Under the pieces are notes generated by a model. It made no database searches, was not told the origin of the DNA, and worked only from the letters and a program-made list of their open reading frames with translations. This document shows positions 1-7,243 of a DNA stretch of 8,512 nucleotides, one piece after another. The translations under genes and the position numbers were made by a program. The first letter of the stretch is position 1; each line of letters starts with the position of its first letter. The DNA is from Candidatus Cloacimonadota bacterium (lineage in GTDB: Bacteria > Cloacimonadota > Cloacimonadia > Cloacimonadales > Cloacimonadaceae). The stretch lies in assembly GCA_028681035.1 (NCBI GenBank), contig JAQUJJ010000148.1, positions 1-8,512 of the forward strand, read 5' to 3'.

Positions 1-440
1 TACTAGGAGATGTTCCCCTACCACCACCAGCAGCGGGATTAGTGCCGATACCACCACCCCAGAATAGAGTAAAAGTTTTCATATCTGCCAGGGGTGTAAA
101 GGCATCAGGGCTGTATAATTTTGTTACTAAACAAGTAATTCTCTATAAGGATTCTGAAATAACCAAAGAACACACCCAAGGACTAACCAATAAAAACCTT
201 AACCTGAAGGAATCAATGGTACAGGATGGAACATTGATTTTATCTCTAACTGGTGACAAGTATATACTGCAAGCTGATACAAAATTTCCTTCTTCTTCTG
301 CAGCATCCGGTTTTGTGCTGGGAAGATCATCAAACGGTTATGTTGATTGGCTCGATGAGAAGGGGAGAAAATTGGATTTTTGCAGAAAAAAAAGAATACG
401 GTTAATCGAGTTTAATCAGGCTAAATATGTACGAAAGTGA
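1..440 (+). CDS. C-terminal part of a DUF4357-domain protein (5' end outside window)
   Basis: The frame is open from the first bases with no stop, so this is the 3' part of a longer gene. A GTG at 42 is the first possible start inside the window, but it sits in the middle of a proline/alanine-rich linker (LPPPAAGLVPIPPP), so it is unlikely to be the true start. After the linker comes a compact domain beginning VFISARGVKASGLYN and ending with GFVLGRSSNGYVDWLDEKG. This matches my memory of DUF4357, a small domain often found at the C-terminus of GIY-YIG nuclease-like and restriction-associated proteins. The N-terminal domain that would define the function is not visible. The stop (438-440) lies 14 bases inside hsdR, which suggests cotranscription. 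A sampled line (241-300) is 35% GC, lower than hsdR. The domain call is fairly secure and the function is unknown. Confidence 0.72.
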   Translation, partial: LGDVPLPPPAAGLVPIPPPQNRVKVFISARGVKASGLYNFVTKQVILYKDSEITKEHTQGLTNKNLNLKESMVQDGTLILSLTGDKYILQADTKFPSSSAASGFVLGRSSNGYVDWLDEKGRKLDFCRKKRIRLIEFNQAKYVRK

Positions 441-3111
441 ATGGCTAACCAGAAAGCTAAGAATTGATACTCTGCTGAAATCCTTGAATCCCCCCTGGGA
501 GATCATCCACAGCAGCAAGGTCACAGATCCCACTCTGCTTTCCAGGCATGCAGTAGAAGAATACCCTACCAATAACGGATTTGCCGATTATGCTCTTTTT
601 GTGGATGGCTGTCTCTTGGGGATCATCGAGGCAAAGCGGGTATCCATTGATGCCCAAAACGCTCTGGAGCAAGCCAAACGCTACTCTGTGGGCTGCGAAA
701 ATACTCTGGGTGATTGGAACGGGTTCAAGGTACCATTTCTTTATGCGACCAATGGAACTCGAATCTGGTTTGCCGACGTTCGTTCTTCTGCCTACTACGC
801 CAGAGAGCTCAGCTCTTTTCACTCAGCTCCGTCAATGCAGGATATGTATTCGCAATCACCCGCCGCAGCATTATCCTGGTTTCAGGAAAACCCCATAAAT
901 TTCGAACGAATCAGGGATTATCAATCAGAAGCCATTTACTCTGTTGAACGAGGCATTTTAAACGGTAAACGCATGATGATGCTGGCGATGGCAACAGGCA
1001 CAGGTAAAACCTTTACCGCTGTAGCCATGATCTATCGCATGCTCAAATCTGGACACGCCAAGAAGATTCTTTTTTTAGTGGATCGCCGAGCCCTTGCCGC
1101 CCAGGCAGCAGTAGCTTTTCATTCCTTTGAAACCCCGTCTCACAATAAGTTTAACCAAGAGTATGAAGTATTTAGCCAGCGCTTTCAAGCCGAGGATTTT
1201 GAGGAAGGGGACAGCTTTGATATAGGTGTGCTACCTAATAGCTACCTCACTCAACCCAATGAATCCCAATCATTTGTTTACATCTGCACGATCCAGAGGA
1301 TGGCGATGAATCTATTTGGTCGGGAGAATTCTTTTGTTCAAAATGATGATCCCGAGATAGATGCCGATGCCACCAGGCTGGATATCTCCATCAACGCCTT
1401 TGATGTAATAATAGCGGACGAATGTCACAGAGGCTACACAGCCAAAGATGAAAGCATTTGGCGAAACACAATCAATCACTTTGATGCTATCAAAATAGGC
1501 CTAACCGCCACCCCAGCAGCCCACACCCTGGCGATCTTTGGTGATCCTGTTTATCGTTACACCTACGAGCAAGCGGTTCTGGCTGGCTATCTGGTGGATT
1601 ACGAAGCCATCAAGATCAATTCCAATGTAAGGATAAATGGCATCTTTCTGGCTGAAGGCGAAAAAGTAGGGCTTAGAGATACCGAAACAGGGCTTGAAAA
1701 AATAGATGCTCTGGAAGACGTAAGAGAATTTGATGCCAATGAGATCGAGCGCAGCATCACCTCTCTGGATAGCAATCGCAAGATTCTGGAAGAGATCTTT
1801 AGCTATGCCTTGGAGCATGAACAGAAAACTGGCAGATTCCCCAAAACCCTGATCTTCGCGGTTAATGATATTCAGCACAAATCACATTCAGACCAGTTAG
1901 TACGAACCGCCAGGGAATTGCTGAATCGTGGGGATGACTTCGTGCAGAAGATTACCGGAAATCCCAATGTGGATAAGCCTCTGGAAAAAATCCGGCGCTT
2001 TCGCAATCGTCCGGAGCCCTCTGTAGTGGTCACAGTGGATATGCTCTCCACCGGGGTGGATATTCCAGCACTGGAATACATTGTGTTCCTAAGACCCGTA
2101 AAATCCCGCATTCTGTGGACTCAGATGCTGGGACGTGGCACCCGGAAATGCCCGGGAATCAATAAAGAGTGTTTCACCATCTTCGATTGCTTTGATGGCA
2201 CCCTGATCCAGTACTTTGCCGAAGCCACAGATTTTCAGATTGACGTAACAGAAGAAGGGCAGACCATCACCATCCACGAGATTATAGAGAATATCTGGAA
2301 CAATATCGAACCGGAATACAATAAGAACAGACTCATTAAACGCTTGCGCAGAATAGCCGACACCATGAGTGCCAAAGCCAGAGAGGATTTTGGTGTCTAT
2401 ATTCAAAATGGAGACATCAAAGCCTATGCCGATAGTCTGAAATCCAGGCTCAAGCAAGATTTCACCGGCACCATGCAAACCCTGCGTGATCCCAAGTTTC
2501 AAGACCTGCTATTAAACTACAAAAGAGCTAACACACCTTTTTATATAGACTATGCACAACGTGATAAAGTAGAATCCGAATACCTCTTCAGGGTAGGTGA
2601 AGAGCAGCTAAAGCCCCAAGACTACCTTGATGCCTTTGCAGAATTTGTAAAGAACAATAAAGACAAAATAGACGCCCTTTCCATCTTGTTAAACAATCCT
2701 CACAAATGGACTTACGAGGCTCTCACCGAGCTGCGCAACGAACTGAAAAAGAGCAGCTTCGAAGAAGAAAAGGTGCAAAGAGCCCACGAAAAATCCGGGC
2801 ATAAAGCTATGGCAGACATCATCTCCATGATTCACAAAGCCGAAGATGAGATCTACCCGCTTTACACCGCTGAAGAGAGGGTGGAAAGAGTGATCGCCAC
2901 AATGCTCCAAACTCACGATTTTAACAGTAAACAAAGACAATGGCTGGGCTACATCAGAGAACACCTGATCGTAAACCTCACTCTGGATAGGGATGCCTTC
3001 AACCTAATCCCAATACTGCATGATCACGGTGGACTTTCCAAAGCCCGACAAGTTTTTGGCACCATGTTCGATGAACTTATCTCAGAAATCAATCTCAAGA
3101 TAACCGCTTAA
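427..3111 (+). CDS. hsdR: Type I restriction enzyme, R (endonuclease/translocase) subunit HsdR
   Basis: This is the motor and nuclease subunit of a type I restriction complex. It translocates DNA using ATP and cleaves unmodified DNA at a distance from the recognition site. The 894-residue protein has an N-terminal PD-(D/E)XK nuclease (D54, then E68-A69-K70 in GIIEAKR). An SF2 helicase core follows: Q-tip-like RDYQSEAI (about 163-170), Walker A ATGTGKT (189-195), DECH box (331-334), motif III LTAT (359-362), motif V with STGVDIP (541-547) and motif VI QMLGRGTR (566-573). The helical C-terminus, with SSFEEEKVQRAH and a terminal GGLSKARQVFG stretch, resembles the EcoEI-type HsdR C-terminal domain that contacts the methylase core. 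All catalytic motifs are intact. The ATG at 427 has only a weak AGG at 418-420 and overlaps the preceding gene, so translation may be coupled. hsdM follows after 13 bases. Confidence 0.96.
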   Translation: MYESEWLTRKLRIDTLLKSLNPPWEIIHSSKVTDPTLLSRHAVEEYPTNNGFADYALFVDGCLLGIIEAKRVSIDAQNALEQAKRYSVGCENTLGDWNGFKVPFLYATNGTRIWFADVRSSAYYARELSSFHSAPSMQDMYSQSPAAALSWFQENPINFERIRDYQSEAIYSVERGILNGKRMMMLAMATGTGKTFTAVAMIYRMLKSGHAKKILFLVDRRALAAQAAVAFHSFETPSHNKFNQEYEVFSQRFQAEDFEEGDSFDIGVLPNSYLTQPNESQSFVYICTIQRMAMNLFGRENSFVQNDDPEIDADATRLDISINAFDVIIADECHRGYTAKDESIWRNTINHFDAIKIGLTATPAAHTLAIFGDPVYRYTYEQAVLAGYLVDYEAIKINSNVRINGIFLAEGEKVGLRDTETGLEKIDALEDVREFDANEIERSITSLDSNRKILEEIFSYALEHEQKTGRFPKTLIFAVNDIQHKSHSDQLVRTARELLNRGDDFVQKITGNPNVDKPLEKIRRFRNRPEPSVVVTVDMLSTGVDIPALEYIVFLRPVKSRILWTQMLGRGTRKCPGINKECFTIFDCFDGTLIQYFAEATDFQIDVTEEGQTITIHEIIENIWNNIEPEYNKNRLIKRLRRIADTMSAKAREDFGVYIQNGDIKAYADSLKSRLKQDFTGTMQTLRDPKFQDLLLNYKRANTPFYIDYAQRDKVESEYLFRVGEEQLKPQDYLDAFAEFVKNNKDKIDALSILLNNPHKWTYEALTELRNELKKSSFEEEKVQRAHEKSGHKAMADIISMIHKAEDEIYPLYTAEERVERVIATMLQTHDFNSKQRQWLGYIREHLIVNLTLDRDAFNLIPILHDHGGLSKARQVFGTMFDELISEINLKITA

Positions 3112-3117
3112 AAGGAT
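3112..3117 (+). promoter_or_regulatory. Ribosome binding site of hsdM
   Basis: The sequence AAAGGA directly follows the hsdR stop codon and lies 7 bases before the hsdM ATG at 3125. It is the only purine-rich motif in the 13-base gap, so it supports this start. No terminator fits in the gap, which agrees with one transcript. Confidence 0.6.
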
Positions 3118-3124
3118 ACGTATA

Positions 3125-4516
3125 ATGGCTGATGTTGTAAATAAACTATGGGGCTTGTGCCACACAATGCGCCATGATGGCATAGATTATGGGGATTATA
3201 TAGAGCAGCTTACCTATCTGCTCTTTATCAAGATGGCGGATGAAAAAGAAATAAACCTACCCTCCGGATGTGACTGGAATACCCTGAAAGCCAAGAATGG
3301 AACTGCCCTCACAGACCACTATCTGATAGTGCTGCAAACCCTGCGGGATTCCCCGGGACTGCTTGGCGATATCTTTACCCAAGCCATGCCAAAGTTTGCC
3401 AACCCCGTATCCCTCAAAAAGATTATCAGTGTAATCGACGACGAGGATTGGTCTGCCCTGGGTGTGGATGTAAAAGCCGAAGCCTTTGAAGGTCTCTTGG
3501 AAAAGGCAGCCAGCGAAGGCAAAAAAGGTGCGGGACAATACTTTACTCCCCGCGTGCTGATTCAATCCATCGTGAAGCTGATGCAGCCCAATCCCATGAA
3601 AGCTCCTTTGACCATCTGTGATCCTGCCTGTGGCACAGGTGGATTCCTGATCGCATCCTACGAATGGCTGATCCAACAAACCAAGGGAGCAATACCCCAA
3701 AACGTAATCAAACGCATAAAAGAGCAAACTTACTATGGACAGGATTTAGTTGCCCGTCCCCGCCGCCTGGCTCTGATGAACTTGTTTTTGCATGGACTCA
3801 ATCCCACCATTTACATCGGTGATTCCATCTATGAAGCCGATCGGGGTGAACGCTATGACGTGATTCTCACCAATCCCCCTTTTGGCACCAAAGGCGCAGG
3901 CGAAGCACCGGAGCGGGATGATTTCACCATCCGCACCTCCAATAAACAGCTTAACTTTATGCAGCATATCCTCACTATTCTCAAGCCGGGTGGCAGAGCT
4001 GCAGTAGTGCTGCCCGATAATTGCCTATTTGAAGATAAGGCCGGAGACGTGTTTGAGATTATCATGGCAGATTGCAATGTGCATACCATTCTGCGTCTGC
4101 CACGAGGAACCTTTATACCCTATGCCAATGCTCAGGCAAATGTGGTATTCATGCACAAAGGCAAGACCACCAAAGAAGTGTGGATCTACGATTGCCGTTC
4201 CAATATCCCCTCCTGCACCAAGAAGGATAGACCCCTTACCGCAGAGATGTTCACAGAGTTTGAAGCCTGTTACGGCATCGATCCCAACGGGACTTCCAAA
4301 CGCATTGACCAGGGACTGGAAGGACGCTTCCGCTCCTTCTCTATAGATGAAATCAAAGCTCGCAACTACAACCTTGATATCAAATGGCTCAAAGACGATT
4401 CGCTGGACGATCCTAATAATCTACCGGAGCCGGTTGAGCTGATTACAGAAGCTGTAAGCGAACTGGAAGCTGTACTGGATGAATTGAATGAAATTGCAGA
4501 GATATTAGGGCAATAG
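3125..4516 (+). CDS. hsdM: Type I restriction enzyme, M (N6-adenine methyltransferase) subunit HsdM
   Basis: This subunit transfers a methyl group from S-adenosylmethionine to N6 of adenine in the site chosen by HsdS, and two copies form the methylase core. The 463-residue protein starts with the helical HsdM N-terminal domain (about residues 5-120, with DYIEQLTYLLFIKMADEKE). Next is the typical GAGQYFTPR segment (135-143). The Rossmann-fold methylase follows: SAM-binding motif I DPACGTGGF (166-174) and catalytic motif IV NPPF (250-253), the N-6 adenine signature. A conserved NFMQHILTILKPGGRAAVVLP stretch lies near 277-297. The C-terminal helical tail (about 430-460) fits the region that packs against HsdS. 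Length and motifs are normal and no damage is visible. The hsdS ATG lies one base after the stop. A sampled line (3601-3660) is 53% GC, the richest of those counted. Confidence 0.97.
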   Translation: MADVVNKLWGLCHTMRHDGIDYGDYIEQLTYLLFIKMADEKEINLPSGCDWNTLKAKNGTALTDHYLIVLQTLRDSPGLLGDIFTQAMPKFANPVSLKKIISVIDDEDWSALGVDVKAEAFEGLLEKAASEGKKGAGQYFTPRVLIQSIVKLMQPNPMKAPLTICDPACGTGGFLIASYEWLIQQTKGAIPQNVIKRIKEQTYYGQDLVARPRRLALMNLFLHGLNPTIYIGDSIYEADRGERYDVILTNPPFGTKGAGEAPERDDFTIRTSNKQLNFMQHILTILKPGGRAAVVLPDNCLFEDKAGDVFEIIMADCNVHTILRLPRGTFIPYANAQANVVFMHKGKTTKEVWIYDCRSNIPSCTKKDRPLTAEMFTEFEACYGIDPNGTSKRIDQGLEGRFRSFSIDEIKARNYNLDIKWLKDDSLDDPNNLPEPVELITEAVSELEAVLDELNEIAEILGQ

Positions 4517-4517
4517 A

Positions 4518-5735
4518 ATGGGTAACCAGCACTGGAATTCAGATGACCTTAAGAACTTGTGTTCAATCAAAACTGGTAAGATTGATGTGAATAAAGGGAA
4601 TCCAAATGGCAAGTACCTCTTTTTTACATGTGCACGAGAAGCAACAAAAATAGACTTCTATGAGTTTGAAGGAGAAGCACTTCTTATAGCGGGCAATGGC
4701 TATTTTAATGTGAAATACTATAATGGTAAATTCAATGCGTATCAAAGAACATATGTCCTCCAGAATTTCAAAATCAATGCTCAATTCCTGTATTATTACA
4801 TTGCACATTCTTTAGAATACCTCACTAGGGACAATAGAGGCACAACTATAAAGTACATAAGGCTCCCTGATTTGCAAAATCATAAAGTCCCTCTACCAAC
4901 ATTAAACGAACAGCAGCAAATAGTAGAAAAACTGGATGCCATCTTGCCCAAAGTCAGGCAGTTAAAAGCACGACTGGAAAAGATACCTGTCCTGCTGAAG
5001 AAATTCCGCCAGAGTGTTCTCAGTTCAGCTTGTTCGGGCATGCTTTCCGATGGATTTATCGAATTCGATGAAGATGATTGGGCATCAAAATCGGGAATGA
5101 TTAAAAAAGACCTTTCTGCTGATTTGTTTAAGCTACCTGAACATTGGATTCAGGCTACATTGAAGGAGTTGGCGAATGGATTTCAATATGGAACTTCCAG
5201 CAAATCAGATAAAACTGGCTTAGTACCTGTATTACGAATGGGAAATCTTCAAGATGGGGAGATTGACTGGACTGATTTAAAATATACAAGTGATACCTCT
5301 GAAATTAGTAAGTATGCTTTAGAAAACGGTGATGTGTTGTTTAATAGGACAAATAGCCCTGAACTTGTGGGGAAAACATCAATTTATAGAGGGGAGAGAC
5401 AAGCTATCTTTGCTGGCTATCTAATCAAAATAAAGCATAAAAAGGACATCCTATCATCAGATTTTCTCAATTTATGTCTGAATTCCAAATACGGTAGAGA
5501 TTGGTGTAAGCAAGTGAGAACAGATGGGGTTGGTCAATCCAATATCAATGCGAAAGTTCTTTCAGAGTTTGTCATACCACTTCCCCCCATAGAAGAACAG
5601 CAAGACATTGTGACACGTGTAAATAATCTCTTTGCCCTTGCCGACTCTCTGGATGCGAAATACAAGCAAGCCATGCAGCGCATAGAGAAAATAGAGCAGT
5701 CCGTCCTTGCCAAAGCCTTTCGGGGAGGGTTATAA
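4518..5735 (+). CDS. hsdS: Type I restriction enzyme, S (specificity) subunit HsdS
   Basis: HsdS carries two target-recognition domains (TRDs), each reading half of a bipartite DNA site, and it recruits HsdM and HsdR. In this 405-residue protein TRD1 spans about residues 12-128, including IAGNGYFNVKYY and KFNAYQRTYVL, sequences typical of one common TRD family. The central conserved helix starts at LPTLNEQQQIVEKLDAI (126-142). TRD2 spans about 207-354 (LPEHW to VIPLP). The second conserved helix starts at LPPIEEQQDIVTRVN (355-369) and ends with the usual SVLAKAFRGGL. This two-fold repeat is diagnostic. AGGG at 4507-4510 lies 7 bases before the ATG. The TRDs are much more AT-rich (32% GC in lines 4681-4740 and 5281-5340) than the conserved helices (50% and 48% in 4981-5040 and 5641-5700), consistent with TRD exchange. 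The target sequence cannot be deduced. The stop overlaps the next gene's ATG. Confidence 0.96.
   Translation: MGNQHWNSDDLKNLCSIKTGKIDVNKGNPNGKYLFFTCAREATKIDFYEFEGEALLIAGNGYFNVKYYNGKFNAYQRTYVLQNFKINAQFLYYYIAHSLEYLTRDNRGTTIKYIRLPDLQNHKVPLPTLNEQQQIVEKLDAILPKVRQLKARLEKIPVLLKKFRQSVLSSACSGMLSDGFIEFDEDDWASKSGMIKKDLSADLFKLPEHWIQATLKELANGFQYGTSSKSDKTGLVPVLRMGNLQDGEIDWTDLKYTSDTSEISKYALENGDVLFNRTNSPELVGKTSIYRGERQAIFAGYLIKIKHKKDILSSDFLNLCLNSKYGRDWCKQVRTDGVGQSNINAKVLSEFVIPLPPIEEQQDIVTRVNNLFALADSLDAKYKQAMQRIEKIEQSVLAKAFRGGL
5722..5729 (+). promoter_or_regulatory. Strong ribosome binding site for the nucleotidyltransferase, inside the end of hsdS
   Basis: GGGGAGGG contains GGAGG and lies 5 bases before the ATG at 5735. 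It is formed by the Arg-Gly-Gly codons of the HsdS C-terminal FRGGL tail. Together with the TAATG stop/start overlap it strongly supports this start and suggests translational coupling to hsdS. Confidence 0.8.
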
Positions 5736-6613
5736 TGTCGATACCTGAAAGCCAATTAGAAACATGGTCGCATATTGGAGCTCAAGCAACAGCTAAGGCA
5801 ACTCATGAATCTGTCAGAAGAGCAATCGATAACTACTCCTTTCCTGATGGTATTAAGTATAACATGTTCATGCAAGGTTCGTATAAAAATGGTACTAACA
5901 CCTACGGAAATATGGATGTTGATCTTATCGCTTGTCTTACGTCATCATTCTACAGCAATTTGACTGTTGACCAATGCAGGCAACTGAGAATTGTCAATCA
6001 AAGCTATGGCTTTAGAGATTTTAAGAATGATATTTTGTTTGCGTTGCTTGATTTCTTTGGGATCACAAAGTTGGATGCTGGCAGCAAAGCAATACGAATT
6101 CGTAAGCCCATAAACCAACTTGATTGCGACGTGATTGCCTGCACAGAGTACAGGCATTACTATGCAATCAGCCCGAACAGCTACTATGAGGGCGTAACCT
6201 TATGGACGAAAGAAGGCACACAGATAGTTAATTATCCTAAGTATCATTACGAAAATGGAGTTAGTAAGAACCAGAGAACTAATGGTAATTACAAACCTAC
6301 AGTTCGTGTGTTTAAAAACATGCGTAATAAGCTTGTAGCAAATTATGCTCTAACGGAACATGATGCCCCATCATATTTTGTAGAATGTTTATTACATAAT
6401 ATCCCTGACAATTTGTTCGCTTCGAGTTACTCTAGCACAACACTTAACGTCCTAAACTACCTCTATCGAGCCAAAAGCAATGGCATCATTGAAAAGTTCA
6501 AATGTCAGCATGGCCTATATGACTTGTTTGGAACAGGTAATACGCAGTGGAACCTTGATGCGGCAAAAACATTCATCACTAAATCAATAGGATTATGGAA
6601 TGAATGGAGCTAA
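5735..6613 (+). CDS. CBASS CD-NTase-like nucleotidyltransferase (predicted cyclic oligonucleotide synthase)
   Basis: CD-NTases make cyclic di- or trinucleotide signals after phage infection. This 292-residue protein shows the polymerase-beta-type active site: a GS motif at 48-49 (MQGSYKNGTN) followed by DVDL with D61 and D63, and a third acidic position in LDCDVIAC (D132, with D130 as alternative). The later segment PSYFVECLLHNIP (212-224) matches the helical motif common in the C-terminal core of CD-NTases. No membrane segment or signal peptide is seen, so it should be cytosolic. The start overlaps the hsdS stop by one base (TAATG) and has a strong ribosome binding site. The next gene, a Cap15-like effector, supports a CBASS role rather than a toxin-antitoxin nucleotidyltransferase or a tRNA-processing enzyme. 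Clade (for example CdnB or CdnE) and product nucleotide cannot be assigned by eye. A sampled line (6361-6420) is 33% GC, unlike hsdM. Confidence 0.85.
   Translation: MSIPESQLETWSHIGAQATAKATHESVRRAIDNYSFPDGIKYNMFMQGSYKNGTNTYGNMDVDLIACLTSSFYSNLTVDQCRQLRIVNQSYGFRDFKNDILFALLDFFGITKLDAGSKAIRIRKPINQLDCDVIACTEYRHYYAISPNSYYEGVTLWTKEGTQIVNYPKYHYENGVSKNQRTNGNYKPTVRVFKNMRNKLVANYALTEHDAPSYFVECLLHNIPDNLFASSYSSTTLNVLNYLYRAKSNGIIEKFKCQHGLYDLFGTGNTQWNLDAAKTFITKSIGLWNEWS
6606..6609 (+). promoter_or_regulatory. Ribosome binding site favouring the 6615 start of the effector
   Basis: GGAG lies 5 bases before the ATG at 6615 and inside the last codons of the nucleotidyltransferase. It is the better of two candidate sites. 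The other is AGGA at 6589-6592, 7 bases before the in-frame ATG at 6600. Confidence 0.5.
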
Positions 6614-6614
6614 A

Positions 6615-7208
6615 ATGCACCCTTACGCTACAGACTCTGATGAACGCAAAGATGTGTTGTTTTACTTGGCTATTATCAGTGTAGTTTTCTGTTATATTTT
6701 CTACTCTGTCCTTGAGTGTTACAATATTTCAGCACCATACTGGGTGTCTTTTCCTTCAGTGTTCGGAGTTTTTGGATTCCTTTATACTGTCTTTAACAAA
6801 TGGCTTTGGAAACTGAATTTTTTCCATAAGATCAAATTAGTCAAAGTACCAGTGCTAACAGGGAAATGGGAAGGAGTCCTTAATTCCTCCTATGATAATT
6901 TCTTGTCGGACATCGGGATATCGATATCTGTTTATCAAAATTGGACAGAGATGTTAGTAGTTTTAGAGACTAGCTCGTCTACCTCTTATAGTAGCACAGC
7001 CTCTATTATTACAATCAATCCACACTGTTTCACAATAACATATGAGTATATAAATACTCCAACTCCTGCGGCCTTAGAAACTATGCATACGCACATAGGC
7101 ACAACTACTCTTGAGTTCAAGAATTATTCGATAGAGATGACTGGTTGTTATTATTCTGGTAGAGACAGGAAAACCGTTGGGGATATCAGGGTTAAACGGA
7201 TTACTTAG
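6615..7208 (+). CDS. cap15: Cap15-like CBASS membrane effector (two TM helices plus beta-barrel sensor)
   Basis: Numbering is from the ATG at 6615 (197 residues). Two hydrophobic helices (about 13-33 and 42-61) are followed by a basic stretch and a beta-rich soluble domain. That domain begins with VLTGKWEG (80-87) and ends with GCYYSGRDRKTVGDIRVKR (177-195). This layout matches Cap15, the 'SMODS-associating 2TM, beta-strand rich effector' family. In that family the C-terminal beta-barrel binds the cyclic nucleotide and the helices then disrupt the inner membrane. Adjacency to a CD-NTase fits. Two starts are possible: 6615 has GGAG at 6606-6609 and follows the NTase stop by one base; 6600 has AGGA at 6589-6592, overlaps the NTase by 14 bases and adds five residues (MNGAK). 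I prefer 6615 but cannot exclude 6600. The closely following NTase-effector pair with no Cap2/Cap3 indicates type I CBASS. Confidence 0.85.
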   Translation: MHPYATDSDERKDVLFYLAIISVVFCYIFYSVLECYNISAPYWVSFPSVFGVFGFLYTVFNKWLWKLNFFHKIKLVKVPVLTGKWEGVLNSSYDNFLSDIGISISVYQNWTEMLVVLETSSSTSYSSTASIITINPHCFTITYEYINTPTPAALETMHTHIGTTTLEFKNYSIEMTGCYYSGRDRKTVGDIRVKRIT

Positions 7209-7232
7209 AAAGAGTGTTTACCGACGACACTT

Positions 7233-7236
7233 GAGG
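7233..7236 (+). promoter_or_regulatory. Ribosome binding site of the PIN-domain gene
   Basis: GAGG lies 7 bases before the ATG at 7244, within the 35-base gap after the effector gene. The gap also holds a weak 5-base inverted repeat (AGTGT/ACACT) with no T-run, so I see no terminator there and read-through from the CBASS genes is plausible. Confidence 0.55.
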
Positions 7237-7243
7237 TCTTGAT

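Noticed and set aside
5..42. AGGAG followed by ATG at 10, as a possible gene start
   Set aside because: The frame stops after ten codons (TAG at 40-42) and the motif touches the ATG with no spacing. The real gene is in another frame and is open from the window edge.
387..394. Tract of eight A residues near the end of the DUF4357 gene, with another at 7983-7990 in the PIN gene, as phase-variation sites
   Set aside because: Eight A residues encoding Lys-Lys are common in AT-rich genes, both frames are intact, and nothing in one sequence shows variation in length.
457..822. Minus-strand open frame opposite hsdR, with several similar ones opposite hsdR and hsdM
   Set aside because: They lie fully inside genes with clear domain motifs, show no recognisable domains and have no supporting ribosome binding sites.
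6917..6928. Perfect 12-base palindrome GATATCGATATC
   Set aside because: It lies inside the effector coding region and encodes the GISIS strand. There is no second copy or promoter context, so chance is the best explanation.
7211..7231. Inverted repeat AGTGT/ACACT after the effector gene as a terminator
   Set aside because: The stem is only five base pairs with a nine-base loop and no T-run follows, so it does not look like an intrinsic terminator.
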